From Pseudoalteromonas citrea (GTDB lineage Bacteria > Pseudomonadota > Gammaproteobacteria > Enterobacterales > Alteromonadaceae): 64,000 nucleotides of DNA. Shown here one piece after another: positions 52,952 to 62,943 of this stretch. The position numbers were made by a program, and so were the translations under genes. Below the pieces are notes generated by a model. That model searched no databases, was not told the origin of the DNA, and saw nothing but the letters and a program-made list of their open reading frames with translations. The first letter of the stretch is position 1. Each line of letters starts with the position of its first letter. The stretch lies in the NCBI RefSeq assembly GCF_000238375.3, contig NZ_AHBZ03000014.1:682001-746000 (forward strand), given 5' to 3'.

Positions 52952-55630
52952 ATGAGCGTGAAACGTATAAGTCAGTTTTTCTCTCCTCGCTCTGTTGCCG
53001 TTATTGGCGCATCAAATAACCCAGCCAGGGCAGGTTATATCGTCATGCGTAACTTACTACAAGGCGGCTTTAAAGGGCCAATTATGCCAGTTAGCCCTAA
53101 ACACAATGCTGTACATGGCGTATTAGCGTACTCTAACATCGACAGCTTGCCTCATACCCCTGATCTTGCTGTTATATGCACTAATAAAAGCACCTTAAAT
53201 GACATTATCACACAGCTTGGTCAACGTGGATGTCAGCATGCAATTGTGATTGCTGCGGGCTTAAACATCCAACAAAAGGAATCACTAAAGCATTTAGCAA
53301 AATCGATGAATGTGACTTTACTCGGCTCAAATTGTCTTGGCTTACTGATCCCTCATTTGGGTCTTAATGCCAGTTTTTCTCATACGGTTGCAAAACCTGG
53401 CCGGCTTGCCTTTATTTCACAATCAGCAGCCGTCTGTTCCACCATTTTAGATTGGGCAAAAAATAAAAGAATTGGTTTCTCATACTTTGTGTCTGTTGGG
53501 GATTGCCTTGACATCGATTTTGATGAACTACTCGACTTTTTAGGTCGAGATGCTAAAACCAAAGCCATTTTGCTTTACATCGATAACATTGAAGATGTGA
53601 GACGGTTTATCTCCGCAGCTCGCGCAGCCGCGTTTAGTAAGCCTGTTATTGTTATCAAAACAGGCCGTACACAAGCTGGCGCAGAAGCCGCCTTTATTCA
53701 TACAGGCGGAAAGACATCAGATGATGCGGTATATGATGCCATGTTTCAGCGTGCAGGCATGCTGCGTGTAAATGACTTAAGGGAGTTATTCGCAGCCACA
53801 CAAACTCTCGCTCTGCACCCAAAGCTGTTACAGGTAGAGCAACTCACCATTCTGACCAATGGTGGTGGACCGGGGATCATGGCTGTTGATACATTGCTAC
53901 AGCGCTCTGGTAAATTGGCACAACTTTCACAGCACACCAAAGATGCCTTAAACAAAGTGATCCCGCAATCGGATATGACCTCTAACCCTGTTGATATTTT
54001 TGGTGACTCCTCTCCACAGCGCTACCAGCAGGCACTTGATATTTTACTCAAAGCCCCTGAAGTAAAAAATTTGTTGATCATTCATACGCCTTCAGCATTA
54101 GCGCCCAGTGAAGAATATGCACAGATCATCGCGACAACACTCAATAAGATCCCAAAAATGGCGCGCCCTTATGTCATGACCAACTTTATGGGTGAAGAAG
54201 CGGCATACGAGGCGCGCTATGAGTGCGCAGAGCACGCAATTCCAACTTATCGCACGCCTGAAGGTGCCGTAGGGGCCTTTATGCATTTGGTCAGTTATCG
54301 ACGCAACCAAAAGCATCTGACCCAAACACCTGAGTCCACCAGCGAAGGCACTCAAGTAGATAGCCAATCCGCAAAACAGCAAGTGGAGAATTTCCTTGAA
54401 CAGGGGTTTACCCATTTATCTACTCATCTTGCCAGCCAAATCCTATGTTATTACGGTATTAATTGCATTGAGACACTCACGGCCCTCACCCCCAGTGAAG
54501 CTAAAGAGCAAGCGCAATTACTAGGCTTTCCTATTGCTTTAAAGCTCATCAGTGCATCCATTCCTTCTAAGTCCGAAGTTGGGGGAGTGGTGTTAAACCT
54601 CAATGACGCCAGTGAAGTCGAACAGACTGCTTTTGCCATGCTGCTTCGCATAAAGGAAACCTACCCTGACGCCGAAATTGAAGGGTTCTCACTACAAAAA
54701 ATGGCGCCGCGTGCAGGCGTACAAGAGCTGAGAATCGCAATTAAAACTGAGCATAATTTCGGACCAGTCATCCTGTTAGGTGAAGCTGGCACTGGCCTAG
54801 AGTTTTCGCAAGCGGCTGTCTCCCTGCCACCATTGAATATGAACTTGGCGAAGTATTTAATTGCCGCAGCACAAGATAAGGGGGTATTAAAAGATCGTAC
54901 TTTACCAGACAAAGTCGATAAATACCGGTTATGTGCATTGTTAACACGCGTCTCGCAATTAGTGGTCGATCAACCGAATATTTATAGTGTCGAGCTTAAT
55001 CCTATACTGGCGAGTTCAGGACAGTTTTTGGTTTTAGACGCCAACATTACACTGCGCTCATACCAACCACAACAGGGTAAAAAAAGGCTTGCTATACGGC
55101 CTTATCCAAAAGAACTTGAAACTCAAATCACCTTAAAAAATGATACTATCGCTACATTGCGTCCCATAAAACCAGAAGATGAACGAGCCCATCAAGAGTT
55201 TGATCAATCACTGACAAAAGAGGACCGTTACCGACGCTTTTTCGGTGAACTGCCGCAGTTTAATCATGATCAACTCGCCAAGATGACACAAATTGACTAC
55301 GATCGAGAAATGGCATTTATTGTTTCTCAACCATATAAAAGCGCGCATAGAACACTCGGCGTTTCACGAGTGCTAATGGACCCTGATAACTCGAATGCAG
55401 AGTTCTCAGTCATAGTGAGATCGGACTGTCAGGGTCTTGGACTTGGAAAAGTGTTAATGTTAGCAGCCATAAAGCACTGCCAAGCCCTTGGCGTTGCTGT
55501 TATTGAGGGCATAACGCTCCCTGAGAATAGCGGTATGATTGAACTATCAAAAAAGCTGGGGTTTACAATTACCCGTGACTTTGAAGAAGGAACCGTTAAC
55601 ATGCGATTATTAGTGAATACCTTGCCATGA
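52952..55630 (+). CDS. patZ: Protein lysine acetyltransferase, PatZ/YfiQ type
   Basis: The 892-residue protein combines an NDP-forming acyl-CoA synthetase-like region (CoA-binding about residues 1-130, succinyl-CoA-ligase-like and ATP-grasp parts to about 700) with a C-terminal GNAT domain (about 730-890). The GNAT acetyl-CoA loop reads CQGLGLGKVL. In enteric bacteria such proteins acetylate and inactivate acetyl-CoA synthetase, with the synthetase-like part acting as a sensor. Length is close to E. coli PatZ (886). AAGGAAT precedes the ATG. The next gene overlaps it by four bases. Confidence 0.87.
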   Translation: MSVKRISQFFSPRSVAVIGASNNPARAGYIVMRNLLQGGFKGPIMPVSPKHNAVHGVLAYSNIDSLPHTPDLAVICTNKSTLNDIITQLGQRGCQHAIVIAAGLNIQQKESLKHLAKSMNVTLLGSNCLGLLIPHLGLNASFSHTVAKPGRLAFISQSAAVCSTILDWAKNKRIGFSYFVSVGDCLDIDFDELLDFLGRDAKTKAILLYIDNIEDVRRFISAARAAAFSKPVIVIKTGRTQAGAEAAFIHTGGKTSDDAVYDAMFQRAGMLRVNDLRELFAATQTLALHPKLLQVEQLTILTNGGGPGIMAVDTLLQRSGKLAQLSQHTKDALNKVIPQSDMTSNPVDIFGDSSPQRYQQALDILLKAPEVKNLLIIHTPSALAPSEEYAQIIATTLNKIPKMARPYVMTNFMGEEAAYEARYECAEHAIPTYRTPEGAVGAFMHLVSYRRNQKHLTQTPESTSEGTQVDSQSAKQQVENFLEQGFTHLSTHLASQILCYYGINCIETLTALTPSEAKEQAQLLGFPIALKLISASIPSKSEVGGVVLNLNDASEVEQTAFAMLLRIKETYPDAEIEGFSLQKMAPRAGVQELRIAIKTEHNFGPVILLGEAGTGLEFSQAAVSLPPLNMNLAKYLIAAAQDKGVLKDRTLPDKVDKYRLCALLTRVSQLVVDQPNIYSVELNPILASSGQFLVLDANITLRSYQPQQGKKRLAIRPYPKELETQITLKNDTIATLRPIKPEDERAHQEFDQSLTKEDRYRRFFGELPQFNHDQLAKMTQIDYDREMAFIVSQPYKSAHRTLGVSRVLMDPDNSNAEFSVIVRSDCQGLGLGKVLMLAAIKHCQALGVAVIEGITLPENSGMIELSKKLGFTITRDFEEGTVNMRLLVNTLP

Positions 55631-56571
55631 GCTCATATCGTGTAAAGGTTGCTGCATTATTAGCTGGAAAAGCCCCTTATCAAAAGGCCGGTGGATATTT
55701 AGATGTATTCTTGATCACACTCATTATGATTAATGTCGTTGCCATTGTGTTAGAGTCTGTGCCGGAATTAACCGCCCAATACCAATCTCACTTTTTATTG
55801 TTAGAAGTAACTTCTGTTGGGATCTTTGCTTTTGAGTACTTATTAAGGCTATGGTCGAGCGTAGAACAAGCGGGCTATAAAGAACTTAGTGCCACTAACA
55901 GTAAAAAGCGCATAAAATACCTATTTTCTCCGTTAGCGCTTATCGACTTAATGGCGATCCTTCCTTCATTACTGATGATGTTTTTTGCATTTGATTTGCG
56001 CTTTTTAAGAGTTATTCGGCTATTTCGCATATTTAAGCTCACCAGATACTCTAGGGCTATGCAGCTACTACTCGCTGCATTTAGAGAGGAGGGAAGTAGT
56101 TTACTTGCTGCCTTTTTTATCATGTCTGTGGTGCTTATTATGGCGTCGTGCGGTATTTACTTACTAGAGCACGATGTACAACCTGACAAATTTGGCTCTA
56201 TTCCCGAATCAATGTGGTGGGCAATGGCAACCCTTACGACTGTAGGCTATGGTGACGTTGTTCCTATTACACCTATCGGTCGCTTCTTTGGTGGGGTGAT
56301 CACGTTACTCAGTATGGGCATGGTTGCCATACCAACAGGCCTACTGGCGTCGAGTTTTGCAGAACAGCTAAGAAAGCGCAGGGATGCATTTAATGAAGCC
56401 ATTTTGCATAGTCTTCATGATGGAGAACTAGACGAACAAGAGCGGCAGCATCTAGAGGCTTTGCGTATTGAACTTGGGTTAAGCCTAAGTGAGGCGAATC
56501 AAGCAATCAAAATCATGACCAGTCAACGGGCGTATGCAATTTATTGCAGACATTGTGGCAACAAACTTTAA
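55627..56571 (+). CDS. Voltage-gated-type potassium channel
   Basis: The 314-residue membrane protein has six transmembrane segments. A voltage-sensor S4 segment shows regularly spaced arginines (FLRVIRLFRIFKLTRYSRA, about residues 129-147), and the pore filter is TTVGYGDVVP (about 197-206). The filter TVGYGD indicates potassium selectivity. The cytoplasmic tail (about 245-314) is helical and ends YCRHCGNKL, a single CxxC. No RCK domain is present. The start overlaps the patZ stop as ATGA, an operon pairing worth noting. Confidence 0.9.
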   Translation: MSSYRVKVAALLAGKAPYQKAGGYLDVFLITLIMINVVAIVLESVPELTAQYQSHFLLLEVTSVGIFAFEYLLRLWSSVEQAGYKELSATNSKKRIKYLFSPLALIDLMAILPSLLMMFFAFDLRFLRVIRLFRIFKLTRYSRAMQLLLAAFREEGSSLLAAFFIMSVVLIMASCGIYLLEHDVQPDKFGSIPESMWWAMATLTTVGYGDVVPITPIGRFFGGVITLLSMGMVAIPTGLLASSFAEQLRKRRDAFNEAILHSLHDGELDEQERQHLEALRIELGLSLSEANQAIKIMTSQRAYAIYCRHCGNKL

Positions 56572-59500
56572 AAACGTTGTTGCCAACCATGCTTGAGCAA
56601 GTCTTCTACTTGCTCACCTAGTACTGGCTCGCTAAATAACGAACCTTGAAAGTAATCGCAGCCAAGCAAGCGCAAAAACTTCATTTGAGCGGCCTCTTCA
56701 ATACCATCAGCAACACACTGGATCCCCAGATTATGAGCCAAAGACAAAATGGAGTGAATAATGATCTCATGCTCAGTATCTATGCCAATATCTTGAATAA
56801 ACCCTTTATCAATTTTAAGCACATCAACTGGAAATTGCTTCAAATAGGTCAATGACGCGTAGCTAGTACCAAAGTCATCCATAAATAGTCGACAACCAAG
56901 TACTCTTAATTGATACATCCGCGCTAGTGCGTTAGGTATATCTGTCATCATGACTGGCTCTGAGACTTCAAAAACGACATACTTACCCTGTACCTGCGCA
57001 CGCTTTAAAGTACTATCTATCTTACTTACAAGCTCCGGATACTGAAAATCATAAGGCGACAAGTTAATTGAAATATACAACTGTGGCGACACCAAGTGCC
57101 ATTGCTTTAACTCAATCAATGCCCGCTCTAACGTATCCAACATTAATTCAGTTACCAAACCAGACTGCTGGGCAGCATCAGATAACTCACTCTGGCTATA
57201 ATTGATATTTGTAGGCCACTGTAACATGACCTCAAAGCCATCTACCACTTTGCTGGTGCCACTGATGATCGGCTGATACAAGTTACTAAACTCACTTCTT
57301 TGACAGGCAACCTGCAACCTCTTCTCTATTTCAATGGTCTTTTGTACTTGTTGATTAAGTTCAGTGCGATAAAACTGATAATGATTACCGACATGCTTTG
57401 CTGCATGGCTTAAAGCAACCTTCGCATTATCATTAAGCGTAAACGCATCCATTGCGTCTTCTGGATACATCGCAACCCCTATACTTAATTGCATAATACA
57501 GCTTTGTTCTAACACTGAGATTGGGGCTTCAAAACGACGCATTAAGCAGCTCACATAACGAACCACTTGTGACACATCATCCACTTGTTCCATTAATACA
57601 TAAAACTCTTTATTTACGCCAATCGCTAAACTATCTTGGTCTCGAAAGCAGCATTGTAATGTTGTCGCTAATTGTTGTAGCAATGACTCAAAATACGCTT
57701 TGTCATAGCTATCTTTATAATATTGTATACGCTTAAAACGAATCGCTAATACTGCGACAGGTTGGGTATTATGATTTTGTTCGATAGCATGATGTGTTCG
57801 ATCAATAAATAGCGCCTTATTTGGTAATTGCGTTAATGCATCATAGTTAGCCAATTGATAAAGCTCTTTCTCGGTACGCTTTTGTGATGAGATATCAGTT
57901 AAAACAACAACATAATTATGTAAATCACCCTGCAAGCCATCCACTGCGCTTATTTTAATCAGAACATGACACGTTTGGTTGTTTGCTAATACCAACTGCT
58001 CTTCAGTACTAATATGTTGCCCTACTTTTAACTGAGTCATTTTACGTAAATAGCTCATCCGAGTATGGCGATTTAACCCCAAGTGTAAATTCGTGCTCGA
58101 CTTTGGCTCAGCCTCAATATTAAATGCTTGCTGTAACGCGGTATTACATGCCTGAATACGTAGGTTCTTGTCCAAAATAAACACCCAGTCACGGGTTTTT
58201 TCAAATGCGGCGCCAAATAATCGAGCCCGCTCTTCAAACATGCGCTCTCGGGTTAAGTTGGTGTACGTGCCAGTTACACGTTCAGGTGTACCATCTTGCC
58301 ACGCCATCACTTTGCCGAAATCTTTGTACCAACGCCAATGTCCTTTGGCATGTTTAAGACGATAAGTGCAATTGAATACGCCTTTATTTGTCGATACAAA
58401 CTCCAACCATTCGAGCCTGAAAATGCCTCTGTCATGCGGATGAATAAGCTGTAAATAATCATCAAGACCAATGTTATTTTGTGCGTACTCTAACTCTGAA
58501 AACAGCCGAGGCTGATAAATTAATTGACTTTGTAAGTGCCAATCCCACACCCCTGAACCACTGCTTTCAAGCGCCAGTTTTAGCCGTGCTTCACTATTTT
58601 GGGTATCTTTGTGTGCCGCAATGATCATCTGCTCAATACGACTCTTTCGGTATAACCATAAGCCAAAAATAAACAGGATCAGCATCAAATAAATGGCCAG
58701 TGCAGGAGGCGAGCGCCAAATTGGATATTTAACCCGAATATTTAATTTAGCAGGGTTTGTGTAGTCTCCGGTAAGCGGATCTTTTGCCCACACTTTTAAT
58801 TGATAGCTTCCAGGATTGAGTTTTGGGAAAGTGACGCGATTATGGCCTCGCGTCAGGATTTTTTGCCCACCCGATATTTGATATTCATACACAATGCCCT
58901 GCTGATAATTAAACACCATCGCCGAAAATGCGACCTCAAGACCAATGTCATCATGATTTAAAACAATGTCACCAAACGTTTTCAAGCCATACGAGTGTAA
59001 CTTACGCGACATAAGGTCTACTGATGTAATATTTACTTGAGATAGTAGTGGTTCATGTGGGCGGTTTTTTTTCGGGTCAAAAATAGTAAAGCCTTCCAAT
59101 GAGCCGTAAACGATTCGATCATCCGACAACTTTAAAGACGAACCACCGTTAAACTCATTTGTAGATAAGCCATCATTAATTGTGAATTGCTGCATGTGGA
59201 GGTTATCAGGATCCAAACGCCAAATTCCTTTATGCGAAGACATCCAAATCATCTGCGCATCGTCTTGGTGCATTCCATACATAGGAGTGCCCAACTTTAG
59301 CTTTTTTAAGTCAATCGTATGAACCACTTCAAACCCATCTAAAGACAAGCCTACTAAGCCAAAATTTGAAAATGCTAACCACAAAATATTATTTTTATCG
59401 ACACTATAAGTTAATAAAGAAACGGGAAGGTTTTCATTCGCACCAGGTACAGAATAGATAATATCTAACTCACATGTATCTGGATCCATTCGATATAATA

Positions 59501-61046
59501 CACCGCCAGAATAATACAGGGGATGGTCTGGTTTATCTGGTAGTGGGGGTGAAAAGCCATAGGACAAGAACGGATTTCTTGTTCCGATATCCCCTTCTAA
59601 CTTCTGTAATGATCCTTTCTCTATGTCATAGTAAAAAAAGCCTTCACTTGGGTGTATAAAATACAGCTTCCCATTAGGCATTAATAACATACCAAACAAT
59701 TGACCCTCAATTATTTTTTGTTGTTCTAGGTTCTTTACGTGAGGTCGACTTATTTCATATGTATTTGGATCAAAAATAAATAAGCCTCGGTTACTTTCGA
59801 GCCAAATCTTATCGTTATATAGGAAAGTACGAGCAATCGAAAATTCAGGCATAACGGGCTCCCCCATATACCCCTTAAGATAAGCTGTGGCCTCATTACT
59901 TGCGATATCATAACTCGTCAAACCATCATTGGTAGATGCCCAAATTTTGCCCTTATATTGTAGCAATGACCACACTGTTGCATGCGAAAACCCACTGCCC
60001 TTCACTGAATTATTATTGACGTTTTTAAATTGCGTTTTTTGTTTTGGGATATAAAAAGCACCATCACGCTTGGTAGCCAGCCATAAAGCACCATATTTAT
60101 CCTCCAAGAAATCAATAATACTTTTATCAGTCAAAGTATATTGGCTGTTCGAAATACGCTCATCCCGTACCAATGAACCATCCAACAAACTGTAGTGCAT
60201 TAGCCCTTTGTCTGTACCTAGTAATAAAGCATCAGTATTTACGTCTATCTTCCAAACATTCATGTCGTTTAAAAGCTGCTTACTCTGCCAAACCCGAGGA
60301 CCACCTTCCAAATGAGCAATATCAATTTCATATAGCCCATTAACAGCTCCAATAAGTAGTCTATCATCGCCTAAAAATGCCAATGATTTAGTGTGCTGCT
60401 GTAAATTATCTATTGGCTTTTCAACATGTATAATTTTATTGAGGACTTGTGAGTCAAGGTTATATACGAATGCGCCTTCAGAGGTTGCGATAAACAGGTA
60501 TTTATCTTTATGCAGTAATTGCCTAACAAAACCTGACCGCTTATTGATAGGGAGAGTCACCTCAATAGAAACATCGCCGGACGCAATATCCAATAAAGCA
60601 ACATTGTTACCACGCCCCAACCATAGTTGCTCATCGTTTTTCGCCAACATCTGGTTTACTGACTGCTCGCGCATCTCTTCTTGGGATTTTACTGCCTGCA
60701 AATATTTATGGTATTCATCTAATGCGGGGTCATAACTGTAGAGGCCTAAGCGACGTGATGCTATCCAAATACGGTTTAATGGGTCTTGGTAAATCCGGTC
60801 GATCACCACTTCTTCAAGTTCACCTTGCGGGCCTTTGACACGCAAAACTTGATAGCCATCATACCTATTTAGGCCACCCTCTGTAGATAGCCATAGATAC
60901 CCTTTATTATCGATGATGAGCGTGTTTACGTAACTTTGCGATAATCCCTCTGAAGGAGACAATCGCTTCACCTCAGAGGCGCCAATAAAAAACGAGCTAA
61001 TGCCCAACAATATCAGAAAAGTATGTAAAAATACCAAAGATCTCAT
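56568..61046 (-). CDS. Propeller sensor with PAS, degenerate GGDEF and variant EAL domains
   Basis: The 1492-residue protein has a signal-anchor N-terminus and regulator-propeller repeats (about residues 28-690, beginning GLSQSYVNTLIIDNKGYLWLSTEGGL). A Y_Y_Y domain (about 720-780), a membrane helix (about 790-808) and two PAS-like regions (about 835-1040) follow, then GGDEF and EAL domains. The GGDEF motif is replaced by VNKEF (1144-1148), so it should not synthesise cyclic di-GMP. The EAL motif reads EVM at 1272-1274 with Gln for the usual Arg after it. DDFGTS and LKID are kept, while AEGIE reads ADGIE. Phosphodiesterase activity is uncertain. It converges with the channel gene, overlapping by four bases. 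Confidence 0.88.
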   Translation of the reverse strand: MRSLVFLHTFLILLGISSFFIGASEVKRLSPSEGLSQSYVNTLIIDNKGYLWLSTEGGLNRYDGYQVLRVKGPQGELEEVVIDRIYQDPLNRIWIASRRLGLYSYDPALDEYHKYLQAVKSQEEMREQSVNQMLAKNDEQLWLGRGNNVALLDIASGDVSIEVTLPINKRSGFVRQLLHKDKYLFIATSEGAFVYNLDSQVLNKIIHVEKPIDNLQQHTKSLAFLGDDRLLIGAVNGLYEIDIAHLEGGPRVWQSKQLLNDMNVWKIDVNTDALLLGTDKGLMHYSLLDGSLVRDERISNSQYTLTDKSIIDFLEDKYGALWLATKRDGAFYIPKQKTQFKNVNNNSVKGSGFSHATVWSLLQYKGKIWASTNDGLTSYDIASNEATAYLKGYMGEPVMPEFSIARTFLYNDKIWLESNRGLFIFDPNTYEISRPHVKNLEQQKIIEGQLFGMLLMPNGKLYFIHPSEGFFYYDIEKGSLQKLEGDIGTRNPFLSYGFSPPLPDKPDHPLYYSGGVLYRMDPDTCELDIIYSVPGANENLPVSLLTYSVDKNNILWLAFSNFGLVGLSLDGFEVVHTIDLKKLKLGTPMYGMHQDDAQMIWMSSHKGIWRLDPDNLHMQQFTINDGLSTNEFNGGSSLKLSDDRIVYGSLEGFTIFDPKKNRPHEPLLSQVNITSVDLMSRKLHSYGLKTFGDIVLNHDDIGLEVAFSAMVFNYQQGIVYEYQISGGQKILTRGHNRVTFPKLNPGSYQLKVWAKDPLTGDYTNPAKLNIRVKYPIWRSPPALAIYLMLILFIFGLWLYRKSRIEQMIIAAHKDTQNSEARLKLALESSGSGVWDWHLQSQLIYQPRLFSELEYAQNNIGLDDYLQLIHPHDRGIFRLEWLEFVSTNKGVFNCTYRLKHAKGHWRWYKDFGKVMAWQDGTPERVTGTYTNLTRERMFEERARLFGAAFEKTRDWVFILDKNLRIQACNTALQQAFNIEAEPKSSTNLHLGLNRHTRMSYLRKMTQLKVGQHISTEEQLVLANNQTCHVLIKISAVDGLQGDLHNYVVVLTDISSQKRTEKELYQLANYDALTQLPNKALFIDRTHHAIEQNHNTQPVAVLAIRFKRIQYYKDSYDKAYFESLLQQLATTLQCCFRDQDSLAIGVNKEFYVLMEQVDDVSQVVRYVSCLMRRFEAPISVLEQSCIMQLSIGVAMYPEDAMDAFTLNDNAKVALSHAAKHVGNHYQFYRTELNQQVQKTIEIEKRLQVACQRSEFSNLYQPIISGTSKVVDGFEVMLQWPTNINYSQSELSDAAQQSGLVTELMLDTLERALIELKQWHLVSPQLYISINLSPYDFQYPELVSKIDSTLKRAQVQGKYVVFEVSEPVMMTDIPNALARMYQLRVLGCRLFMDDFGTSYASLTYLKQFPVDVLKIDKGFIQDIGIDTEHEIIIHSILSLAHNLGIQCVADGIEEAAQMKFLRLLGCDYFQGSLFSEPVLGEQVEDLLKHGWQQRF

Positions 61047-61062
61047 AGAAGACGGCTAACAA

Positions 61063-61470
61063 TTATTTATAAATACACATCGCCACAATATCACGTTTTT
61101 GCCTAACATAATTAGCAAAACAGCATGATAAATGTTCTGGCAAAGCAGATACGCGTTCAAAACCTAGCCCGAGATAAAACGGCTCGAGGTCACGATAAGC
61201 AAACGTATATATATTACTGTACTGAGCATCTAATGCCGATTTTAGTAAGTACCTTGCAACGCCTTGAGTCCTAAATTCAGGATCTACAAATACGGTAGAT
61301 AAAAAAAGTACGTCGTCTTTATTTTGTAGCCTACACGCTGCAATGATTTTGTTTGACTTAGTGACCCAACACTGGTCTTGTTTATTTGCTCGGCCCCTAA
61401 CAGAAAACTGCTTATAAAACTTATTTACCAGTGGCACACTTATCGGCTCTAAACAATGAACCGAGTACAC
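61063..61470 (-). CDS. GNAT-family acetyltransferase
   Basis: The 135-residue protein has the GNAT acetyl-CoA loop in VDPEFRTQGVARYLLKSAL (about residues 70-88) and the later FYLGLGFERV beta-strand typical of the fold. Its substrate is unknown. The ATG overlaps the stop of the DUF3283-like gene by one base, so the two should be co-translated, and the large propeller sensor starts 16 bases after it. Confidence 0.85.
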   Translation of the reverse strand: MYSVHCLEPISVPLVNKFYKQFSVRGRANKQDQCWVTKSNKIIAACRLQNKDDVLFLSTVFVDPEFRTQGVARYLLKSALDAQYSNIYTFAYRDLEPFYLGLGFERVSALPEHLSCCFANYVRQKRDIVAMCIYK

Positions 61471-61679
61471 TATGAACCTGCGAGCATAATACTTAGATAA
61501 TACTCAAATCGCTGTTTTAAAAATGTCTGCTCTGCAACAGGGCGACTATTAATCGTGTCGTACACCATCTCTCTCGAGCGCTTACCGCGTTTAATTTGAT
61601 AGGCCCAAAATGACGATTCATATTCTAACTGGATTTGATACTTTTCATGACGGGGCAATTTACAAAGATTAAAACTCAT
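61470..61679 (-). CDS. Small DUF3283-like protein
   Basis: The 69-residue protein begins MSFNLCKLPRHEKYQIQLEYESSF, which resembles the start of DUF3283 proteins of vibrios and relatives (MSFNLxxLPxxEKxxIxLxxxAS). The rest is basic and helical. No function is known for the family. It is first in a probable three-gene unit with the GNAT protein and the 1492-residue sensor. The match is from memory of the family pattern. Confidence 0.6.
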   Translation of the reverse strand: MSFNLCKLPRHEKYQIQLEYESSFWAYQIKRGKRSREMVYDTINSRPVAEQTFLKQRFEYYLSIMLAGS

Positions 61680-61794
61680 AGTGCATTATTACAGAAGTAA
61701 ACATTTAGCTAGTGTAACATAAATTATTAATTTGCTAGACTGAGATCTAAACCCTCTGTAACGAGCCTGAAATAATAATAAAACAACAGGACCT

Positions 61795-62481
61795 ATGAAA
61801 ATTATACGCCATGCTTTAACCCTATACCTTTTAATTTTTAGCGCTATTGCCAGCAGTAGCAACACCCTACTCTTTAACCGACCAGCGGATAATCCACAGT
61901 CTAGATATGCAGTCGAGTTAATGACATTAGTCTACAAACAACTGGGCTACACGTTAAAAATTGTCGATTTTGACTATCAAAGTGCATTAGTCGCAGCTAA
62001 TGAGGGTGTACTAGATGGTCAATTAGGCAGAGTTAGCGATGTCTCTGAGCAATACCCTGCTTTAATTAAAATCAACATGCCTATTTTACACTCAAATCTG
62101 CAACTCCTAAGTTACTGTGAAAAGTGTTCAGTATCTGAGTCCAGCTCTATCGTTATTATTGGCTCTCACTTAGCTCCAGCTGGATATTTAAAAGCTCATG
62201 ATTATAAAGGAGAACTCATAAAAGTAAAAAGCAGCTCTACCCAGTTGAACCTCCTGATACAAAAAAAAGTCAGTGCCGCCCTGGCCATTGACTTTCATAT
62301 AAAAAAATATTTGGATAAGTTGCAGTCACTTGATATTACTAATCGGGCAGTACATAAAATAAACATATATCATTATGTACATAAGAAACACACAAAGCTG
62401 GTCCCTAAAATTAATCAGGTTTTAGAGAAAATGATGGAGAAAGGCACCATTAAGATGCTCAAGCAGAAATATGGTATTTAA
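61795..62481 (+). CDS. Orphan periplasmic solute-binding-like protein
   Basis: The 228-residue protein has a signal peptide (about residues 1-22). The fold resembles type-II binding proteins: RYAVELMTLVYKQLGYTLKIVDFDYQSALVAANEGVLDGQLGRVSDV and a C-terminal INQVLEKMMEKGTIKMLKQKYGI helix. Two cysteines (CEKC, about residues 106-109) sit in the middle, unusual for the family. No transporter genes adjoin it. Its stop shares the TTAA with the stop of the convergent DUF1289 gene. Confidence 0.75.
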   Translation: MKIIRHALTLYLLIFSAIASSSNTLLFNRPADNPQSRYAVELMTLVYKQLGYTLKIVDFDYQSALVAANEGVLDGQLGRVSDVSEQYPALIKINMPILHSNLQLLSYCEKCSVSESSSIVIIGSHLAPAGYLKAHDYKGELIKVKSSSTQLNLLIQKKVSAALAIDFHIKKYLDKLQSLDITNRAVHKINIYHYVHKKHTKLVPKINQVLEKMMEKGTIKMLKQKYGI

Positions 62482-62723
62482 AAGTCTAACTGTTGTTGTT
62501 TGCTCTCCAGTATAGTGATGTCGTGGCTTGATTTTCTTTTTAAGTAGCGCCGATATCTTTGCTGGCACAAAACCACAACAGCGCGCTTTTGTTGATCGGT
62601 CAACTCACCCCATGTAAAGCGCTCTTCTCTACTACGATAACACCCTTTGCAATAGCCCCTATTATTAACTTCACATATCCCTTTACAAGGGTTGGGGATC
62701 TCAAATATTTCAATTTGTTCCAC
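62478..62723 (-). CDS. DUF1289 cysteine-rich protein
   Basis: The 81-residue protein has the DUF1289 pattern: NPCKGICEVNNRGYCKGCYRSREE (about residues 11-34), with four cysteines that could hold a metal or iron-sulfur cluster, followed by WGELTDQQKRAVV. Function in this family is not established. It is monocistronic, with two imperfect palindromes upstream near 62758-62810. Confidence 0.85.
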   Translation of the reverse strand: MEQIEIFEIPNPCKGICEVNNRGYCKGCYRSREERFTWGELTDQQKRAVVVLCQQRYRRYLKRKSSHDITILESKQQQLDF

Positions 62724-62889
62724 ATTAACTCACTGCTTGTCGGATCTATACTGATACTTAAGTCACACTACTGTGCTTAATCTGATCTCAGACCAGAGCA
62801 ACCTCAATAAATCACATGTTTTTCTATTCCAAGTATAACCCCATTTTGTACAAAAAATCATCCATTCAAAAATAATCGACTGCAGATAC

Positions 62890-62919
62890 AAAAAAAGCGC
62901 CAGACTAATATGGCGCTTT
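62890..62919 (-). terminator. Rho-independent terminator after the acyltransferase gene
   Basis: AAAGCGCCA and TGGCGCTTT form a perfect nine-base stem with an eight-base loop. On the minus strand a run of T residues follows. It lies 24 bases after the stop. Confidence 0.9.
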
Positions 62920-62943
62920 CAAAAAAACAGTAATGACTGACAA

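Noticed and set aside
62758-62810. Two imperfect palindromes upstream of the DUF1289 gene, one with a CTGGTCTGA half-site like FadR
   Set aside because: The second half-site does not match at the right spacing, and the downstream gene is not a fatty acid gene. The acyltransferase nearby is transcribed from the other side.
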